Below are positions 33,718 to 44,483 of a stretch of 64,000 bases of DNA, piece by piece. The translations under genes and the position numbers were made by a program. The first letter of the stretch is position 1. Each line of letters begins with the position of its first letter. The notes beneath the pieces are model-generated. The model was not told where the DNA came from. It did no database searches and saw only the letters and a list, made by a program, of their open reading frames with translations. Origin of the DNA: Hirschia maritima DSM 19733 (GTDB lineage Bacteria; Pseudomonadota; Alphaproteobacteria; Caulobacterales; Hyphomonadaceae); contig NZ_KB899546.1 of NCBI RefSeq assembly GCF_000378345.1, forward strand, positions 313,523-377,522, given 5' to 3'.

Positions 33718-36015
33718 TTAAACCATTTTCCATTTGTGATCTTTATCATCACTATGTGGACCATAGGCGGCAAAAGTCGCCATGTTTACTATGTCAGACA
33801 CTGAAGACCCCATTTGCATAATTTGGATAGGTGCGTTTAGGCCCAATAGAAGTGGCCCAACAACCGTTGTGTTTCCAAGATAAGAAGCAAGCTTTGTAGA
33901 GATCGAGGCAGAGTGAATAGCCGGCATAATCAAAATGTTTGCTGGTTCACTTAAACGAGAGAATGGGTAAGTATCTCGCGCATTGGGGTTTAACGCAACG
34001 TCGACAGCGATGTCGCCTTCATATTCAAAATCAACCTCATCACGTTCTGCCATAAGTTCTGCGGCTTTTCGCACAACATCCGCACGTTCCCCTTTAGGGT
34101 ATCCAAAGGATGAATTGGAAAGGAAAGCTACACGGGGTTCATAACCCATGTGGCGAACAACTTTTGCAGACAAAATAGCATTGTCTGCCAATTCTTCTGC
34201 AGTCGGCATTTCCGTAATAGCGGTGTCAGATACAAATAGGGGACCGCTTTTCGATATAATGATCGACATCCCGATTGCATGTTCACCATTGCGTTCGTCA
34301 GATACAAGACGGATATCGCGCAAGGCGGTGTTATAGTTACGGGTGAGGCCTGTCACCATGCCGTCTGCATCACCACATGCAACCATACACGCTCCGAAGA
34401 TGTTACGGTCATTATTGACCATACGTTGGACATCGCGTTGCAAAAGGCCTTTTCGTTGAGTTCTTTTGTAGAGATACTCGAAATAAGTTGGGTTATTGTC
34501 TGACAGGCGCGCATTGATGATTTCAAGCTCGTCTTCAGGCACACCAACTAGGCGCATATTGCGTTTTACTTGATCTTCGCGCCCAACAAGAATTGGGTGG
34601 CCAAGTTCTTGTGTTTTAAAGGCATAAGCAGCACGGATGATTGCCGGTTCTTCACCCTCGGCAAACACAATGCGTTTTGGTTCCTCGCGGCGGACCGCAC
34701 CCTGGAATTTTTGTAGGAAACCAGCCGATGGGTCCAAACGTTGGGCCAGTGTTTCCGTATAGGCTTCCATATCATCAATCGGCTTCCGCGCTACACCTGT
34801 ATCCATCGCAGCTTGCGCCACGAAAGGTGGGATGTATGAAATTAAGCGCGGATCAAAAGGAACAGGGATGATATAGTCTTTCCCAAATTTGGGCCTCGCA
34901 CCATGATAGGCAGCGGCAACTTCATCAGGAACATCTTCACGAGCAAGCATTGCCAACGCGCGCGCACAAGCCACTTTCATTTCTTCATTGATAGCAGATG
35001 CGCGGACATCCAAAGCGCCACGGAAAATATATGGGAAACCGAGCACATTATTCACTTGGTTTGGATAATCTGAACGACCAGTCGCGATAATCGCATCATT
35101 GCGTACTTCGCGGATTTCTTCTGGTTTAATTTCAGGATCAGGGTTTGCCATTACAAAGATAATCGGGTTCTTTGCCATGGATTTAACCATGTCTTTGCTG
35201 ACCGCACCTTTAACTGACAATCCCAGCAAAACATCTGCACCTTCACATGCTTCCGCCAATGTACGTTTTGATGTTTTGACCGCGAATGCAGATTTGTATT
35301 GATCCATTCCTTTTTTGCGGCCCTGATAGATCACTCCATCTCTGTCACACATAAGAATGTTTTGCTTGGGCACGCCAAGGTGGTGGATTAGGCCGGCTAC
35401 AGATAATCCAGCTGCACCTGCGCCAGAAACTGCAACTTTGATGTCTTTAAGATTACGCCCTGTGATTTCAGCAGCATTGATCAATCCGGCAGCAGCAATA
35501 ATAGCGGTTCCGTGTTGATCATCATGAAAGACAGGAATGTTTAGCTTTTCGCGTAGTTCAGCTTCAATTTGGAAACATTCGGGAGACTTGATGTCCTCCA
35601 GATTAATGCCTCCAAAAGTAGGGCCGATCAAACGCACGCATTCAATGATTTTTTCCGGATCTTTTGTGTCAACTTCTATGTCGAATGAGTCGACATCAGC
35701 AAAACGTTTGAAGAGTACGGATTTACCTTCCATGACCGGTTTAGATGCCAATGCCCCAAGATCGCCGAGTCCGAGAATTGCTGTACCGTTAGAAATTACG
35801 GCAACAGTGTTTCCCTTGGAAGTATAATCATATGCTAGATCTTCATCTTTCGCGATTGCTTCCACAGGGACAGCAACACCGGGAGAATAGGCCAATGACA
35901 AATCTTTTTGTGTTTGCATCGGTTTTGTCGGCAACATCGAGATTTTGCCGGGTGTCGGTTCCTGGTGAAAAGCTAGCGCTTCTTCATCTGTGAAAGATGG
36001 GCGTTTCGAGCTCAT
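33718..36015 (-). CDS. maeB: NADP-dependent malic enzyme with phosphotransacetylase-like C-terminal domain
   Basis: Decarboxylates malate to pyruvate with reduction of NADP, linking the TCA cycle to gluconeogenesis and NADPH supply. The N-terminal malic domain (about 1-430) carries TPMLPTKP-like sequence, SPGVAVPVEAIAKD, KGNTVAVISNGTAILGLGDLG, and VFHDDQHGTAIIAAAGL (metal/catalytic). A phosphotransacetylase-related domain (about 430-765) follows, as in the 760-residue MaeB type, and is thought to regulate the enzyme. Length is normal. It is divergent from mutS; a 191-nt gap carries both promoters. Confidence 0.96.
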   Translation of the reverse strand: MSSKRPSFTDEEALAFHQEPTPGKISMLPTKPMQTQKDLSLAYSPGVAVPVEAIAKDEDLAYDYTSKGNTVAVISNGTAILGLGDLGALASKPVMEGKSVLFKRFADVDSFDIEVDTKDPEKIIECVRLIGPTFGGINLEDIKSPECFQIEAELREKLNIPVFHDDQHGTAIIAAAGLINAAEITGRNLKDIKVAVSGAGAAGLSVAGLIHHLGVPKQNILMCDRDGVIYQGRKKGMDQYKSAFAVKTSKRTLAEACEGADVLLGLSVKGAVSKDMVKSMAKNPIIFVMANPDPEIKPEEIREVRNDAIIATGRSDYPNQVNNVLGFPYIFRGALDVRASAINEEMKVACARALAMLAREDVPDEVAAAYHGARPKFGKDYIIPVPFDPRLISYIPPFVAQAAMDTGVARKPIDDMEAYTETLAQRLDPSAGFLQKFQGAVRREEPKRIVFAEGEEPAIIRAAYAFKTQELGHPILVGREDQVKRNMRLVGVPEDELEIINARLSDNNPTYFEYLYKRTQRKGLLQRDVQRMVNNDRNIFGACMVACGDADGMVTGLTRNYNTALRDIRLVSDERNGEHAIGMSIIISKSGPLFVSDTAITEMPTAEELADNAILSAKVVRHMGYEPRVAFLSNSSFGYPKGERADVVRKAAELMAERDEVDFEYEGDIAVDVALNPNARDTYPFSRLSEPANILIMPAIHSASISTKLASYLGNTTVVGPLLLGLNAPIQIMQMGSSVSDIVNMATFAAYGPHSDDKDHKWKMV

Positions 36016-36206
36016 ATGTGCGTTGTCCTCGTAGTGACCTAAGTCTCTTTATTCTCGTTCGTCGGGCTGTTCACTTCAGATGCTTCTCTTTCGGAGGCAT
36101 TCTGTTGTGAATAAAGTCAGTTTGCTATCCTGTAAAAGTGATAAAATGCAATTTCCAGCGTTTGTCACCCTTGAAGTGCAATATAGTCTGGATAGTGTGC
36201 ACCGCT

Positions 36207-38864
36207 ATGTCTAAAGCCCCATCTCCATTTTTGCTCCAATACTTGGAAATCAAAGACCGTCATCAAGATGCTCTTTTGTTTTTCCGTATGGGAGATTTCT
36301 ATGAATTATTCTTTGAAGACGCACAGATTGCTGCGGAAGTGCTGGATATTACTTTGACAGCTAGGGGCAAGGATTCCGGCGATCCAATACCGATGGCAGG
36401 TGTTCCGTTTCATGCCGCCGAAGGGTATTTAGCGCGTTTGATAAAAGCCGGACATCGTGTGGCTGTATGTGAACAATTAGAGACTCCAGAACAGGCGAAA
36501 AAACGCGGATATAAAGCCGTTGTAAAGCGTGATGTGGTACGAATTGTCACACCCGGTACTTTGACAGAAGACTCGCTCTTGGATGCAAGATCATCGAATA
36601 TTCTTGCTGCAATCGGTGTTTCAAATGGGGGAGATGAGGGCGCAATTGCCCTTGCTGACGTTTCTACCGGACGATTTGAAGTCTTTGCTGTCGCTCCGGA
36701 GAGCTTAGGAGAGATGCTCTCAGCTATCGCGCCAAAAGAGTTGCTATTGAGCGAAGCAGTCATGGCGCGGCCATTGGTAAATTCTATGCTGGAAGGGCTT
36801 CGTACATCTGTAACACCCAGACCAAGCGCCAAAGCAGATAAAAGTGTCGGACAACGTCATTTAAAAAGCATATTGGGTGTTAAATCACTCGATGCTTTTG
36901 GCAAATTTTCAAACACAGAATTATCGGCCTGCGCACTTTTGTTGGATTATCTTAAACTGACACAAGCGGGAGAAGAAGTACGTTTGGATCCTCCCAAACG
37001 GCATATGACGTCAAGCTTTATGGCAATAGACCCATCTACGCGTACTAGTCTTGAAATTGATGTTTCAGCACAAGGAACGCGGGCTGGATCATTGTTGTCG
37101 ACAATAGATAGAACCATCACTGCTCCCGGTGCGCGTCAATTAGCGGACAATCTTTCTCGTCCCTTAATTGATATCAACGCTATAAACGCAAGATTGGATG
37201 CGGTTTCATTATTTGTATCTGCTCGTGATTTACGAGAAGAAGTACGAGAAGCACTAAAAGAAAGTGCCGATGTGGAACGCGCGCGTATGCGTCTTCAATT
37301 GGGGCGCGGTGGTCCAAAAGATTTGAAAGCGTTAGCGCAAGGGTTGAGCGCGGGAGCAAAAGCGTCAGCTAGCTTAAGATCAGAGATGGCTGGTCTTCCT
37401 GTGTTGCTTGATAATGCTTGCTCTGCTCTAGATCTAAAAGAACAAAAAACTTTGGGAGCATTTTCCGATACTTTAGAGAGCGCGATAAAAGAAGACATAC
37501 CAGTTTTAGCGCGGGAAGGCGGGTTCGTACGTGAAGGTTATGATGCGGCCTTAGATGAAGTGAGGTCTCTGCGCGATGGCAGCCGTAAAGTGATTGCAGC
37601 GCTACAAGCTGAATATGCAGAGAAAACAGGTATTTCGAGTTTAAAAATCAAGCATAATAAGGTGCTTGGTTATTTCATTGATGTAACGTCTCGTAATGCA
37701 GATGCCATGCAAAATGGTCCCCACGCATCCGATTTTATACATCGTCAAACTTTGGCTTCGGCGATGCGCTTTACAACAACGCAGCTTGGTGAATTGGATG
37801 GCCGCATAGCGAGAGCTGAGGAAGAAAGCAAAGCTCGAGAACTTGAGATTTTCGATGATTTGGTGAAGCAGGCTGAAATTCTTTCAGAAGAACTTCGTGA
37901 TGTAGCAGATGCCCTGGCTTCCATAGATGTGGCAGCCGGTTTGGCGCATTGGGCAGAAGATGCTCAAGCTGTGCGTCCAGAAATTGATGAAACAACGCGT
38001 TTTGAAGCGATTGGAGCTCGTCACCCCGTGGTTGAGGCTGCGCTAAGAAAAGAGGGGGATGGCTTTACTGCTAATGATTGCTCGTTAGATGCAAGTGGAG
38101 ATGTCGCTTCTCGTTTAATGATGATTACAGGTCCTAACATGGCAGGTAAGTCAACATTTCTTCGACAAAATGCGCTGCTAACAATTATGGCTCAAGCTGG
38201 TTGTTTTGTGCCCGCTCAAAAATTTGAGCTTGGGTTGGTGGATCGTGTTTTCTCACGTGTAGGCGCCTCTGACGATCTTTCCCGTGGTCGATCAACTTTC
38301 ATGGTTGAGATGATCGAAACTGCTGCAATATTAAACCAAGCGGGCGAGAGAGCTTTTGTCATCCTTGATGAGGTTGGGCGAGGCACGGCTACCTATGATG
38401 GGCTTGCCATTGCTTGGGCTGCGGTCGAGCATTTGCATGAAAAGAACAAGTGTCGAGCTATTTTCGCTACACATTATCACGAACTAACTGATCTTGCTGA
38501 AAAGTTGGAGTATGCTGGGAATGCATCTCTCAGAGCTAAAGATTGGCAAGGTGATCTTGTGTTTTTGCACGATGTAAAGCCAGGCGCTGCCGATCGCTCA
38601 TACGGTGTGCAGGTTGCAAAATTGGCGGGAATGCCTAGAGCGGCGGTTGCTCGGGCGGAAGATGTGTTGTCTCGTCTAGAAGGTGAGGCAAAAAAAGGTG
38701 GACCACAATTGGACGATCTGCCTTTGTTTGCCGCTGTTGCAGAGCCTTCGTCTAGTTTTGAGCCGTCTGAAGTTGAAAAAATGCTACTAGATATAGATGT
38801 CGATGCGACATCGCCACGCGATGCGTTGGATATTTTGTATGCATTGAAACAAAAAATGTCTTAA
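36207..38864 (+). CDS. mutS: DNA mismatch repair ATPase MutS
   Basis: Recognises mispairs and starts mismatch repair. The mismatch-binding Phe-x-Glu is in GDFYELFFEDA (F31, E33). The connector, lever and clamp domains follow, and the ABC-type ATPase has Walker A TGPNMAGKSTF and Walker B FVILDEVGRGT. The C-terminus ends in a short MutL/dimerisation region. The frame is open from 36138, but the conserved part begins at MSKAPSPFLLQYLE, so ATG 36207 (885 residues) is preferred, although its ribosome site is weak. It is followed by glnD and murJ, a conserved alphaproteobacterial order. Confidence 0.97.
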   Translation: MSKAPSPFLLQYLEIKDRHQDALLFFRMGDFYELFFEDAQIAAEVLDITLTARGKDSGDPIPMAGVPFHAAEGYLARLIKAGHRVAVCEQLETPEQAKKRGYKAVVKRDVVRIVTPGTLTEDSLLDARSSNILAAIGVSNGGDEGAIALADVSTGRFEVFAVAPESLGEMLSAIAPKELLLSEAVMARPLVNSMLEGLRTSVTPRPSAKADKSVGQRHLKSILGVKSLDAFGKFSNTELSACALLLDYLKLTQAGEEVRLDPPKRHMTSSFMAIDPSTRTSLEIDVSAQGTRAGSLLSTIDRTITAPGARQLADNLSRPLIDINAINARLDAVSLFVSARDLREEVREALKESADVERARMRLQLGRGGPKDLKALAQGLSAGAKASASLRSEMAGLPVLLDNACSALDLKEQKTLGAFSDTLESAIKEDIPVLAREGGFVREGYDAALDEVRSLRDGSRKVIAALQAEYAEKTGISSLKIKHNKVLGYFIDVTSRNADAMQNGPHASDFIHRQTLASAMRFTTTQLGELDGRIARAEEESKARELEIFDDLVKQAEILSEELRDVADALASIDVAAGLAHWAEDAQAVRPEIDETTRFEAIGARHPVVEAALRKEGDGFTANDCSLDASGDVASRLMMITGPNMAGKSTFLRQNALLTIMAQAGCFVPAQKFELGLVDRVFSRVGASDDLSRGRSTFMVEMIETAAILNQAGERAFVILDEVGRGTATYDGLAIAWAAVEHLHEKNKCRAIFATHYHELTDLAEKLEYAGNASLRAKDWQGDLVFLHDVKPGAADRSYGVQVAKLAGMPRAAVARAEDVLSRLEGEAKKGGPQLDDLPLFAAVAEPSSSFEPSEVEKMLLDIDVDATSPRDALDILYALKQKMS

Positions 38865-38915
38865 TCCGTGAATTTGTTTCTGTTCTGGCTGAAGAATTGG
38901 AGCTAGAAGCAATGC

Positions 38916-41747
38916 ATGACACAACAAAATTCGACCCCGAAAAAAAAGACACGCCGAGTTAAACCTACTGCATGGCGTATACATGATATAATTGACCCCA
39001 GAAGTTTACGTGTTCAGTTAACTGCTGCGCACATGGAAAATGTCCATAATCAACAAGCAGCGCGTAAACGTGTGCTCGACCTTTTGCATGGTGCGTTGTT
39101 CAGGGGACGAATGATTGCACAAGAAAGACTAGAATCAGGTGCTGATGGCCTTGATACAGCAAATCTGCTTGCTGCGGTGATGGATGAAGTTCTGCATGCG
39201 CTCTTCGATTATACGACGACCCACGTATTCCGATCGAAAAATCCAACGCAAGGCGAGCGTATGGCTGTTATGGCCGTGGGCGGGTATGGACGACGCGCTC
39301 TAGCGCCGTCTTCTGATGTGGATCTGTTATTTGTACGCACATATAAACAGACAGCATGGGCTGAGAGTGTGATAGAGTTTATGCTCTATGCCTTGTGGGA
39401 TTTGGGATTGAAGGTTGGTCATGCATTCAGAACGATTGATGAGTGTATCCGCCTGTCCAAAGAAGATTACACTATCCGCACTGCTATCTTGGATAAACGC
39501 TTGTTGTTTGGTGATGAGGAGATTGCCGAAGAGCTAAATCAGCGTTTCGCCAAAGATGTTATTGATGGTCGGGCTGCAGAATTTATTCAGGCAAAGCTTG
39601 AAGAACGCGATCACCGTGTCTCGAAAGAAGGTAATTCTCGTTTTCGCGTGGAACCAAATGTAAAAGAAGGCAAGGGTGGGCTTCGAGATCTACAGACACT
39701 GTTTTGGTTGGCAAAATACATCCACGGTGGCGACAACTTTGATGAGGTTCTGATCAATCAGGTTTTTTCAAAATCTGATGCATCCAGTTTTCGACGTGAA
39801 GCGCGCTTCTTGTGGACGGTGAGGTGTCATCTGCACTACGTGGCAGGGCGTGGTGAAGATCGTCTTAGTTTTGACCTGCAGCCCGAGATTGCTTCTCGTA
39901 TGGGCTTTGTTGATAAAGCCGGAATGAGCGGTGTTGAACGCTTTATGAAACGATACTTCCTTGCTGCAAAAGAAGTAGGCGCTTTAACTCGTATTTTGTG
40001 TGCAAAGTTGGAGGCAATTGAGCAGAAGAAGCCGTCTGGCTTGCTGCGTTTTATGCCGGCACCAGCACCTAAACCATTAGACGATAAGAATTTCGTTTTG
40101 GATGGTGGGCGTGTATCTTATGTACAAGCTGATGTTGTTAAAAATGATCCGCTAAACCTTCTGAGATTGTTCAAATTCGCTGATGAGGGCGGTTATGATA
40201 TTCATCCCGATGCTATTGGGATAACGCGTGAAAATTTGAAAGCTTTCAAGATTGAATATCGCAAAGATCCTGAAGCGCAAAAACTGTTCATTGATGTTGT
40301 AACCTCTAAAGATCACCCCGGCACAACATTAAAAATAATGAACGAGACTGGCTTACTTGGACGGTTTCTACCCGAATTTGGGCGTATTGTCGCTCAAACG
40401 CAGTTCAATATGTATCACCATTACACCGTGGATGAGCATACTATTCGTGGTGTAGAGGCGATGAATAATGTTGAACGAGGGGAGTTGGCAGAAGATCACC
40501 CATTATCAACCTCCATTTTTGCGGAAATTGTCCACCGACGTGCACTTTATTTAGCCATGTTATTGCATGACACCGGTAAAGGGCAGGGAGACCAGCAAAT
40601 TGAGGGTGCTAAAAATGCTCGTGGTGCGTGTTTGCGCTTGGGGTTAGGAAAAGAAGAGGCTGAACTCGTAGCGTGGTTGGTAGGAAACCACTTGGAAATG
40701 AGTGATACAGCACAACGCCGCGATATTTCTGATCCTCGTACAATTGCGACATTCGCTAAAAAAGTAGGAACAGTTGAAAGATTGCGTCTGCTTTTGGTAC
40801 TTACTGTGTGTGATATTCGCGCGGTGGGCCCTGGAGTGTGGAATAGTTGGAAAGGTCAGCTATTGCGCGAGCTTTACTACGCGACAGAGGCGGCATTACG
40901 TGGAGGGCGAACAGATGAAGCATCTGTGCAAATGCAGATCTCCAAACGTGCTGAAGAAAGCCGAAATGCTGTTATGGGCAAAATATCATCGTTGCCTGTT
41001 TCATTATCCAACTTAGAGGATGCTTATTGGATTTCCTTCGATACGGATATTCATCAATGGCATGCTGAAACAATTATAGCCGCAAAAGAAAAAACGATAT
41101 CTGCTGCGCGCATTGAAGCAGAGCTAAGCGCTACGCAGGTCTTGGTTTTTGCTGAAGATCGCCCGCGCTTGTTTGCAGATTTGTGTCAGGAATTGACGGA
41201 TGCAGGAGCGGACATAATTTCTGCTCGACTGTTTTCCACCGGAAATGGTCAGGTATTGGATGTATTTGAAATTCAAACCAGTTCTGGGGAGCCATTTTGT
41301 GCTGATGATCCTAACCGATTAACATTGCTAGCAGATGCGTTGACTGCAACGGCATTGGGTGAAGAACACAACACCAGCATTGCAATGGGCGGGTTCAAAG
41401 CATCTAGGCGGCAAGCTGCATTCATTGTGGAGCCTGTTGTTTCTATCAATACAAAGGATTCAGATAGTGCAGTTTTGGTCGAACTCTCTGGTCGCAATAG
41501 ACAAGGACTGATGCAAGAAATTGCCAATGTTTTGGTGAATGAAGGTTTGTCCATTCTTTCAGCGCATGCTGAAAGTTATGGAATGATGATTCATGATGTT
41601 TTCTATGTTGAAACTCAGGAAAACAAAGAACTGGATAAGGAAAAACTGACAAAAGAATTGCTGGGCGTATTGCGTCGTGATGAATTAAAGGCTCCAAGGA
41701 CACCAGCGCGAGAGTTAAAACGCGCAAAAACGTCGGAAAATAGATAG
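38916..41747 (+). CDS. glnD: Bifunctional uridylyltransferase/uridylyl-removing enzyme GlnD
   Basis: Central nitrogen sensor: it uridylylates PII proteins under low glutamine and removes UMP when glutamine is plentiful. The nucleotidyltransferase site GGYGRRALAPSSDVDLL lies at 122-138. The HD phosphohydrolase motif is LLHDTGKGQGD in the middle. Two C-terminal ACT domains (glutamine sensing) lie at about 745-820 and 855-930. The 943 residues fit the family. Basic N-terminus. Its stop is 8 nt before the murJ start. It also explains how nitrogen status could influence hut expression, although no direct link is seen. Confidence 0.97.
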   Translation: MTQQNSTPKKKTRRVKPTAWRIHDIIDPRSLRVQLTAAHMENVHNQQAARKRVLDLLHGALFRGRMIAQERLESGADGLDTANLLAAVMDEVLHALFDYTTTHVFRSKNPTQGERMAVMAVGGYGRRALAPSSDVDLLFVRTYKQTAWAESVIEFMLYALWDLGLKVGHAFRTIDECIRLSKEDYTIRTAILDKRLLFGDEEIAEELNQRFAKDVIDGRAAEFIQAKLEERDHRVSKEGNSRFRVEPNVKEGKGGLRDLQTLFWLAKYIHGGDNFDEVLINQVFSKSDASSFRREARFLWTVRCHLHYVAGRGEDRLSFDLQPEIASRMGFVDKAGMSGVERFMKRYFLAAKEVGALTRILCAKLEAIEQKKPSGLLRFMPAPAPKPLDDKNFVLDGGRVSYVQADVVKNDPLNLLRLFKFADEGGYDIHPDAIGITRENLKAFKIEYRKDPEAQKLFIDVVTSKDHPGTTLKIMNETGLLGRFLPEFGRIVAQTQFNMYHHYTVDEHTIRGVEAMNNVERGELAEDHPLSTSIFAEIVHRRALYLAMLLHDTGKGQGDQQIEGAKNARGACLRLGLGKEEAELVAWLVGNHLEMSDTAQRRDISDPRTIATFAKKVGTVERLRLLLVLTVCDIRAVGPGVWNSWKGQLLRELYYATEAALRGGRTDEASVQMQISKRAEESRNAVMGKISSLPVSLSNLEDAYWISFDTDIHQWHAETIIAAKEKTISAARIEAELSATQVLVFAEDRPRLFADLCQELTDAGADIISARLFSTGNGQVLDVFEIQTSSGEPFCADDPNRLTLLADALTATALGEEHNTSIAMGGFKASRRQAAFIVEPVVSINTKDSDSAVLVELSGRNRQGLMQEIANVLVNEGLSILSAHAESYGMMIHDVFYVETQENKELDKEKLTKELLGVLRRDELKAPRTPARELKRAKTSENR

Positions 41748-41755
41748 GCCCATCA

Positions 41756-43321
41756 ATGAGCTTAGCCCGTAATGTATTTGTTCAATCCGCGCTGACCTTT
41801 GGAAGCCGAATACTTGGGTTTATCCGAGAAGCGGTCATTTTTGCAAAGCTCGGCGCGGGGCCTCTTACGGATGCATATTTAACCGCGCAGCAATTTCCAA
41901 ATCTATTCCGCAGGGTTTTGGCAGAAGGGGCATTTGCGCAGGCATTTGTGCCACTTTACACAAAATCTCAAGCTGAAGATGGCGACGAAGCAAGTACAAA
42001 ACTTGCGATTGAAACGCTGTCCATGCTGTTCACAGTAACGATCTTATTATCTTTGATCGCACAATTCTGCATGCCGTGGATCATGATGGTGATGCAAGCT
42101 GGTTATCGAAATGATCCTGATATTTTTAACCTGTCGATTTTATTGACCCAAATTACCATGCCGTATTTGGCGGGGATGGCATTGTCAGCATTATTTGCGG
42201 GTGTTCTCAATGCGGCGGGACGATTTGTGTTGTCCGCCGCCGCTCCAACATTGATGAATATCTGTCTTTTGATAGCCGCATTTAGTTTTGATGAACCTAG
42301 GACCGTTGCACTTGCTTGTTCAGTTGCGACGTTGATTGCTGGAATTTTACAGGCTGCTGTTTTGTGGTGGGGTGCAAAACGGCAGGGAGTGCACCTTAAA
42401 TTTCGCCTTCCCCGAATCACTCCTTCGGTTAAACAAGTTGCAAAAATAGCGATACCCGGTGCGTTGGCTGCAAGTGCAACACAGATCAATATCATTGTGT
42501 CTTCTTCGATTGCTTCATTCGAGGCTGGAGCCAAGGGGTGGTTAGCCTCTGCTGATCGCTTTTATCAATTACCATTGGGAATTGTTGGCGTGGCAGTGGG
42601 GGTTGCTATTCTGCCACGTTTATCTCGCGCGATGAGTAAAACTGGTTCGCAGGCCGATGCACATAAAACTTTAGATGAAGGCATCTCATTGGCAATGGCA
42701 CTCACTCTGCCAGCTGCGGTCGCGCTTGGCCTAATTCCGTTTTTCCTCATCGATGCATTATTTGGTCGTGGTCAGTTTGATGCAAATGATTCCACGCTAG
42801 CTGCACAAGCTTTGATTCATTATGCTTGGGGCGTACCTGCCTTTGTATTGGTCAAAGTGTTAGCGCCGGCTTTCTTTGCGCGACAAGACACGAAGCGACC
42901 AATGCAGTTTGCTGTAACGTCGGTGATTGTGAATACAATATTGGGCGCGGGGGCTTTCTATTGGTTGAGAGAGCAGGGGCAATACGGGTTTCCAGCACTT
43001 GCGGCTGCGACCAGCTTTGCTGCTTGGCTCAATGTTTTTATGTTAGGCATTACACTTATACGTCGCGGAGATTACAAACCAAGTGGGTTACTGATTAGCC
43101 GAATGTTCCGCGTTTTGATTGCATGTGGATTGCTTGGTGGGTTTTTGTATTTTGCTGATCTGCACCGCGAATTAACTCAATCCTATCTGTGGGATTCTCA
43201 GATTTTAGCGTTGTTTGCTACGGTTGCAGTGGGCGGTCTTCTTTACGGCATTCTGGCCTTGTTGACGGGCGCAGTTTCTTTGCGTGAAATTCGCAATTCC
43301 ATGCGTCGATCTGCGACTTAA
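41756..43321 (+). CDS. murJ: Lipid II flippase MurJ
   Basis: Polytopic inner-membrane protein (MVF fold, 13-14 helices) that flips lipid II for peptidoglycan synthesis. It opens with [28 protein letters not shown], and the segment [36 protein letters not shown] is diagnostic of MurJ. 521 residues is normal. It follows glnD by 8 nt and precedes trpS by about 85 nt. Confidence 0.97.
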   Translation: MSLARNVFVQSALTFGSRILGFIREAVIFAKLGAGPLTDAYLTAQQFPNLFRRVLAEGAFAQAFVPLYTKSQAEDGDEASTKLAIETLSMLFTVTILLSLIAQFCMPWIMMVMQAGYRNDPDIFNLSILLTQITMPYLAGMALSALFAGVLNAAGRFVLSAAAPTLMNICLLIAAFSFDEPRTVALACSVATLIAGILQAAVLWWGAKRQGVHLKFRLPRITPSVKQVAKIAIPGALAASATQINIIVSSSIASFEAGAKGWLASADRFYQLPLGIVGVAVGVAILPRLSRAMSKTGSQADAHKTLDEGISLAMALTLPAAVALGLIPFFLIDALFGRGQFDANDSTLAAQALIHYAWGVPAFVLVKVLAPAFFARQDTKRPMQFAVTSVIVNTILGAGAFYWLREQGQYGFPALAAATSFAAWLNVFMLGITLIRRGDYKPSGLLISRMFRVLIACGLLGGFLYFADLHRELTQSYLWDSQILALFATVAVGGLLYGILALLTGAVSLREIRNSMRRSAT

Positions 43322-43406
43322 TAGAAGCATCGTCGGCCCCCCCTTGCAACAGCCTCTCTTTGTGCGTTACAGCCTATGCTCTCAATTAAGTATAAGGCGC
43401 AATGAG

Positions 43407-44438
43407 ATGAGCGATGCAGCAACGGCCTATCAGGGGCCACAACGTATATATTCCGGTATGCAACCTTCAGGTGATCTACACCTCGGGAATTATCTTGGTG
43501 CGCTTATCAATTGGGTAAAATTACAAGAAGAGTGGGAATGCGTATTCTGTGCGGTTGATTTACACGCCATCACAGTACCTCAAGACCCTAAAAAACTTGC
43601 CAGCCAGACACGTGAGATAACGGCTGCTTGGTTGGCAGCTGGTGTGGACCCAGATAAATCAATTGTATATGCACAATCGAGCGTGCCTGCGCATTCTGAA
43701 TTAGCGTGGATATTAAACTGTACCGCTCGCATGGGGTGGGTCGAGCGCATGACACAGTTTAAAGACAAAGCAGGTAAGGATTCTGAACGTGCTTCTGTGG
43801 GTTTGTTTACGTATCCAGTTCTCCAAGCTGCGGATATCCTGGCTTTTAAAGGGACTCACGTGCCTGTGGGAGAGGACCAAAAACAGCACCTAGAATTGTC
43901 GCGAGATATCGCAGATCGTTTCAACCGGGACTTTGACGCGGAGAATTTTTTCCCGCAGCCTGAGCCTTTGATTCAGGGCCCCGGTGCGCGTGTGATGTCT
44001 TTAAAAGACGGGACAAAGAAAATGTCTAAGTCTGATCCGTCAGAACTATCTCGAATCAACTTTATCGATGATGCGGATGTAATTGCTAAAAAGATCAAAA
44101 AAGCCAAATCAGATGCAGATGCACTTCCGTCAGAGGTGGAGGGGTTGGAGGGGCGGCCCGAAGCTCGCAACCTCGTAGGTATTTATGGAGCTTTAGCAGA
44201 AAAAACTAATGCTGAAGTGCTAGCTGAATTCGGTGGTGAAGGGTTTGGTAAATTTAAGCCAGCCTTGGCGGAATTGGCCGTAGAAAAACTCTCTCCAATT
44301 ACACAGAAAATGCGGTCCTATATGGACGATCCGGCGCAGATTGATGCAGTACTCAAAAAAGGTGCTGAAAAAGCGAATGCTATTTCCGAGCCCATCATCA
44401 AAGAAGTGCGTGAAATTGTCGGGTTTTGGAATACTTAG
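43407..44438 (+). CDS. trpS: Tryptophanyl-tRNA synthetase
   Basis: Class I synthetase charging tRNA-Trp. The HIGH-like motif is HLGN at 25-28 ([10 protein letters not shown]) and the KMSKS motif is at 205-209. The frame is open upstream into murJ (from 43284), but the region before M43407 is not conserved. ATG 43407 gives 343 residues, the family's normal size. It is followed 45 nt later by a copper-chaperone lipoprotein. Confidence 0.97.
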   Translation: MSDAATAYQGPQRIYSGMQPSGDLHLGNYLGALINWVKLQEEWECVFCAVDLHAITVPQDPKKLASQTREITAAWLAAGVDPDKSIVYAQSSVPAHSELAWILNCTARMGWVERMTQFKDKAGKDSERASVGLFTYPVLQAADILAFKGTHVPVGEDQKQHLELSRDIADRFNRDFDAENFFPQPEPLIQGPGARVMSLKDGTKKMSKSDPSELSRINFIDDADVIAKKIKKAKSDADALPSEVEGLEGRPEARNLVGIYGALAEKTNAEVLAEFGGEGFGKFKPALAELAVEKLSPITQKMRSYMDDPAQIDAVLKKGAEKANAISEPIIKEVREIVGFWNT

Positions 44439-44483
44439 AGTTCAGTCTAAATATTGAAGAATAAAATTTGAATGGAGCAAAAT

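Noticed and set aside
33718-36015. C-terminal part of MaeB as a separate phosphotransacetylase gene
   Set aside because: The frame is continuous and the two-domain layout is the normal long malic enzyme; no second start or stop separates them.
43284-43406. 41-residue N-terminal extension of TrpS overlapping murJ
   Set aside because: The extension is not synthetase-like; the conserved start and normal length match ATG 43407.
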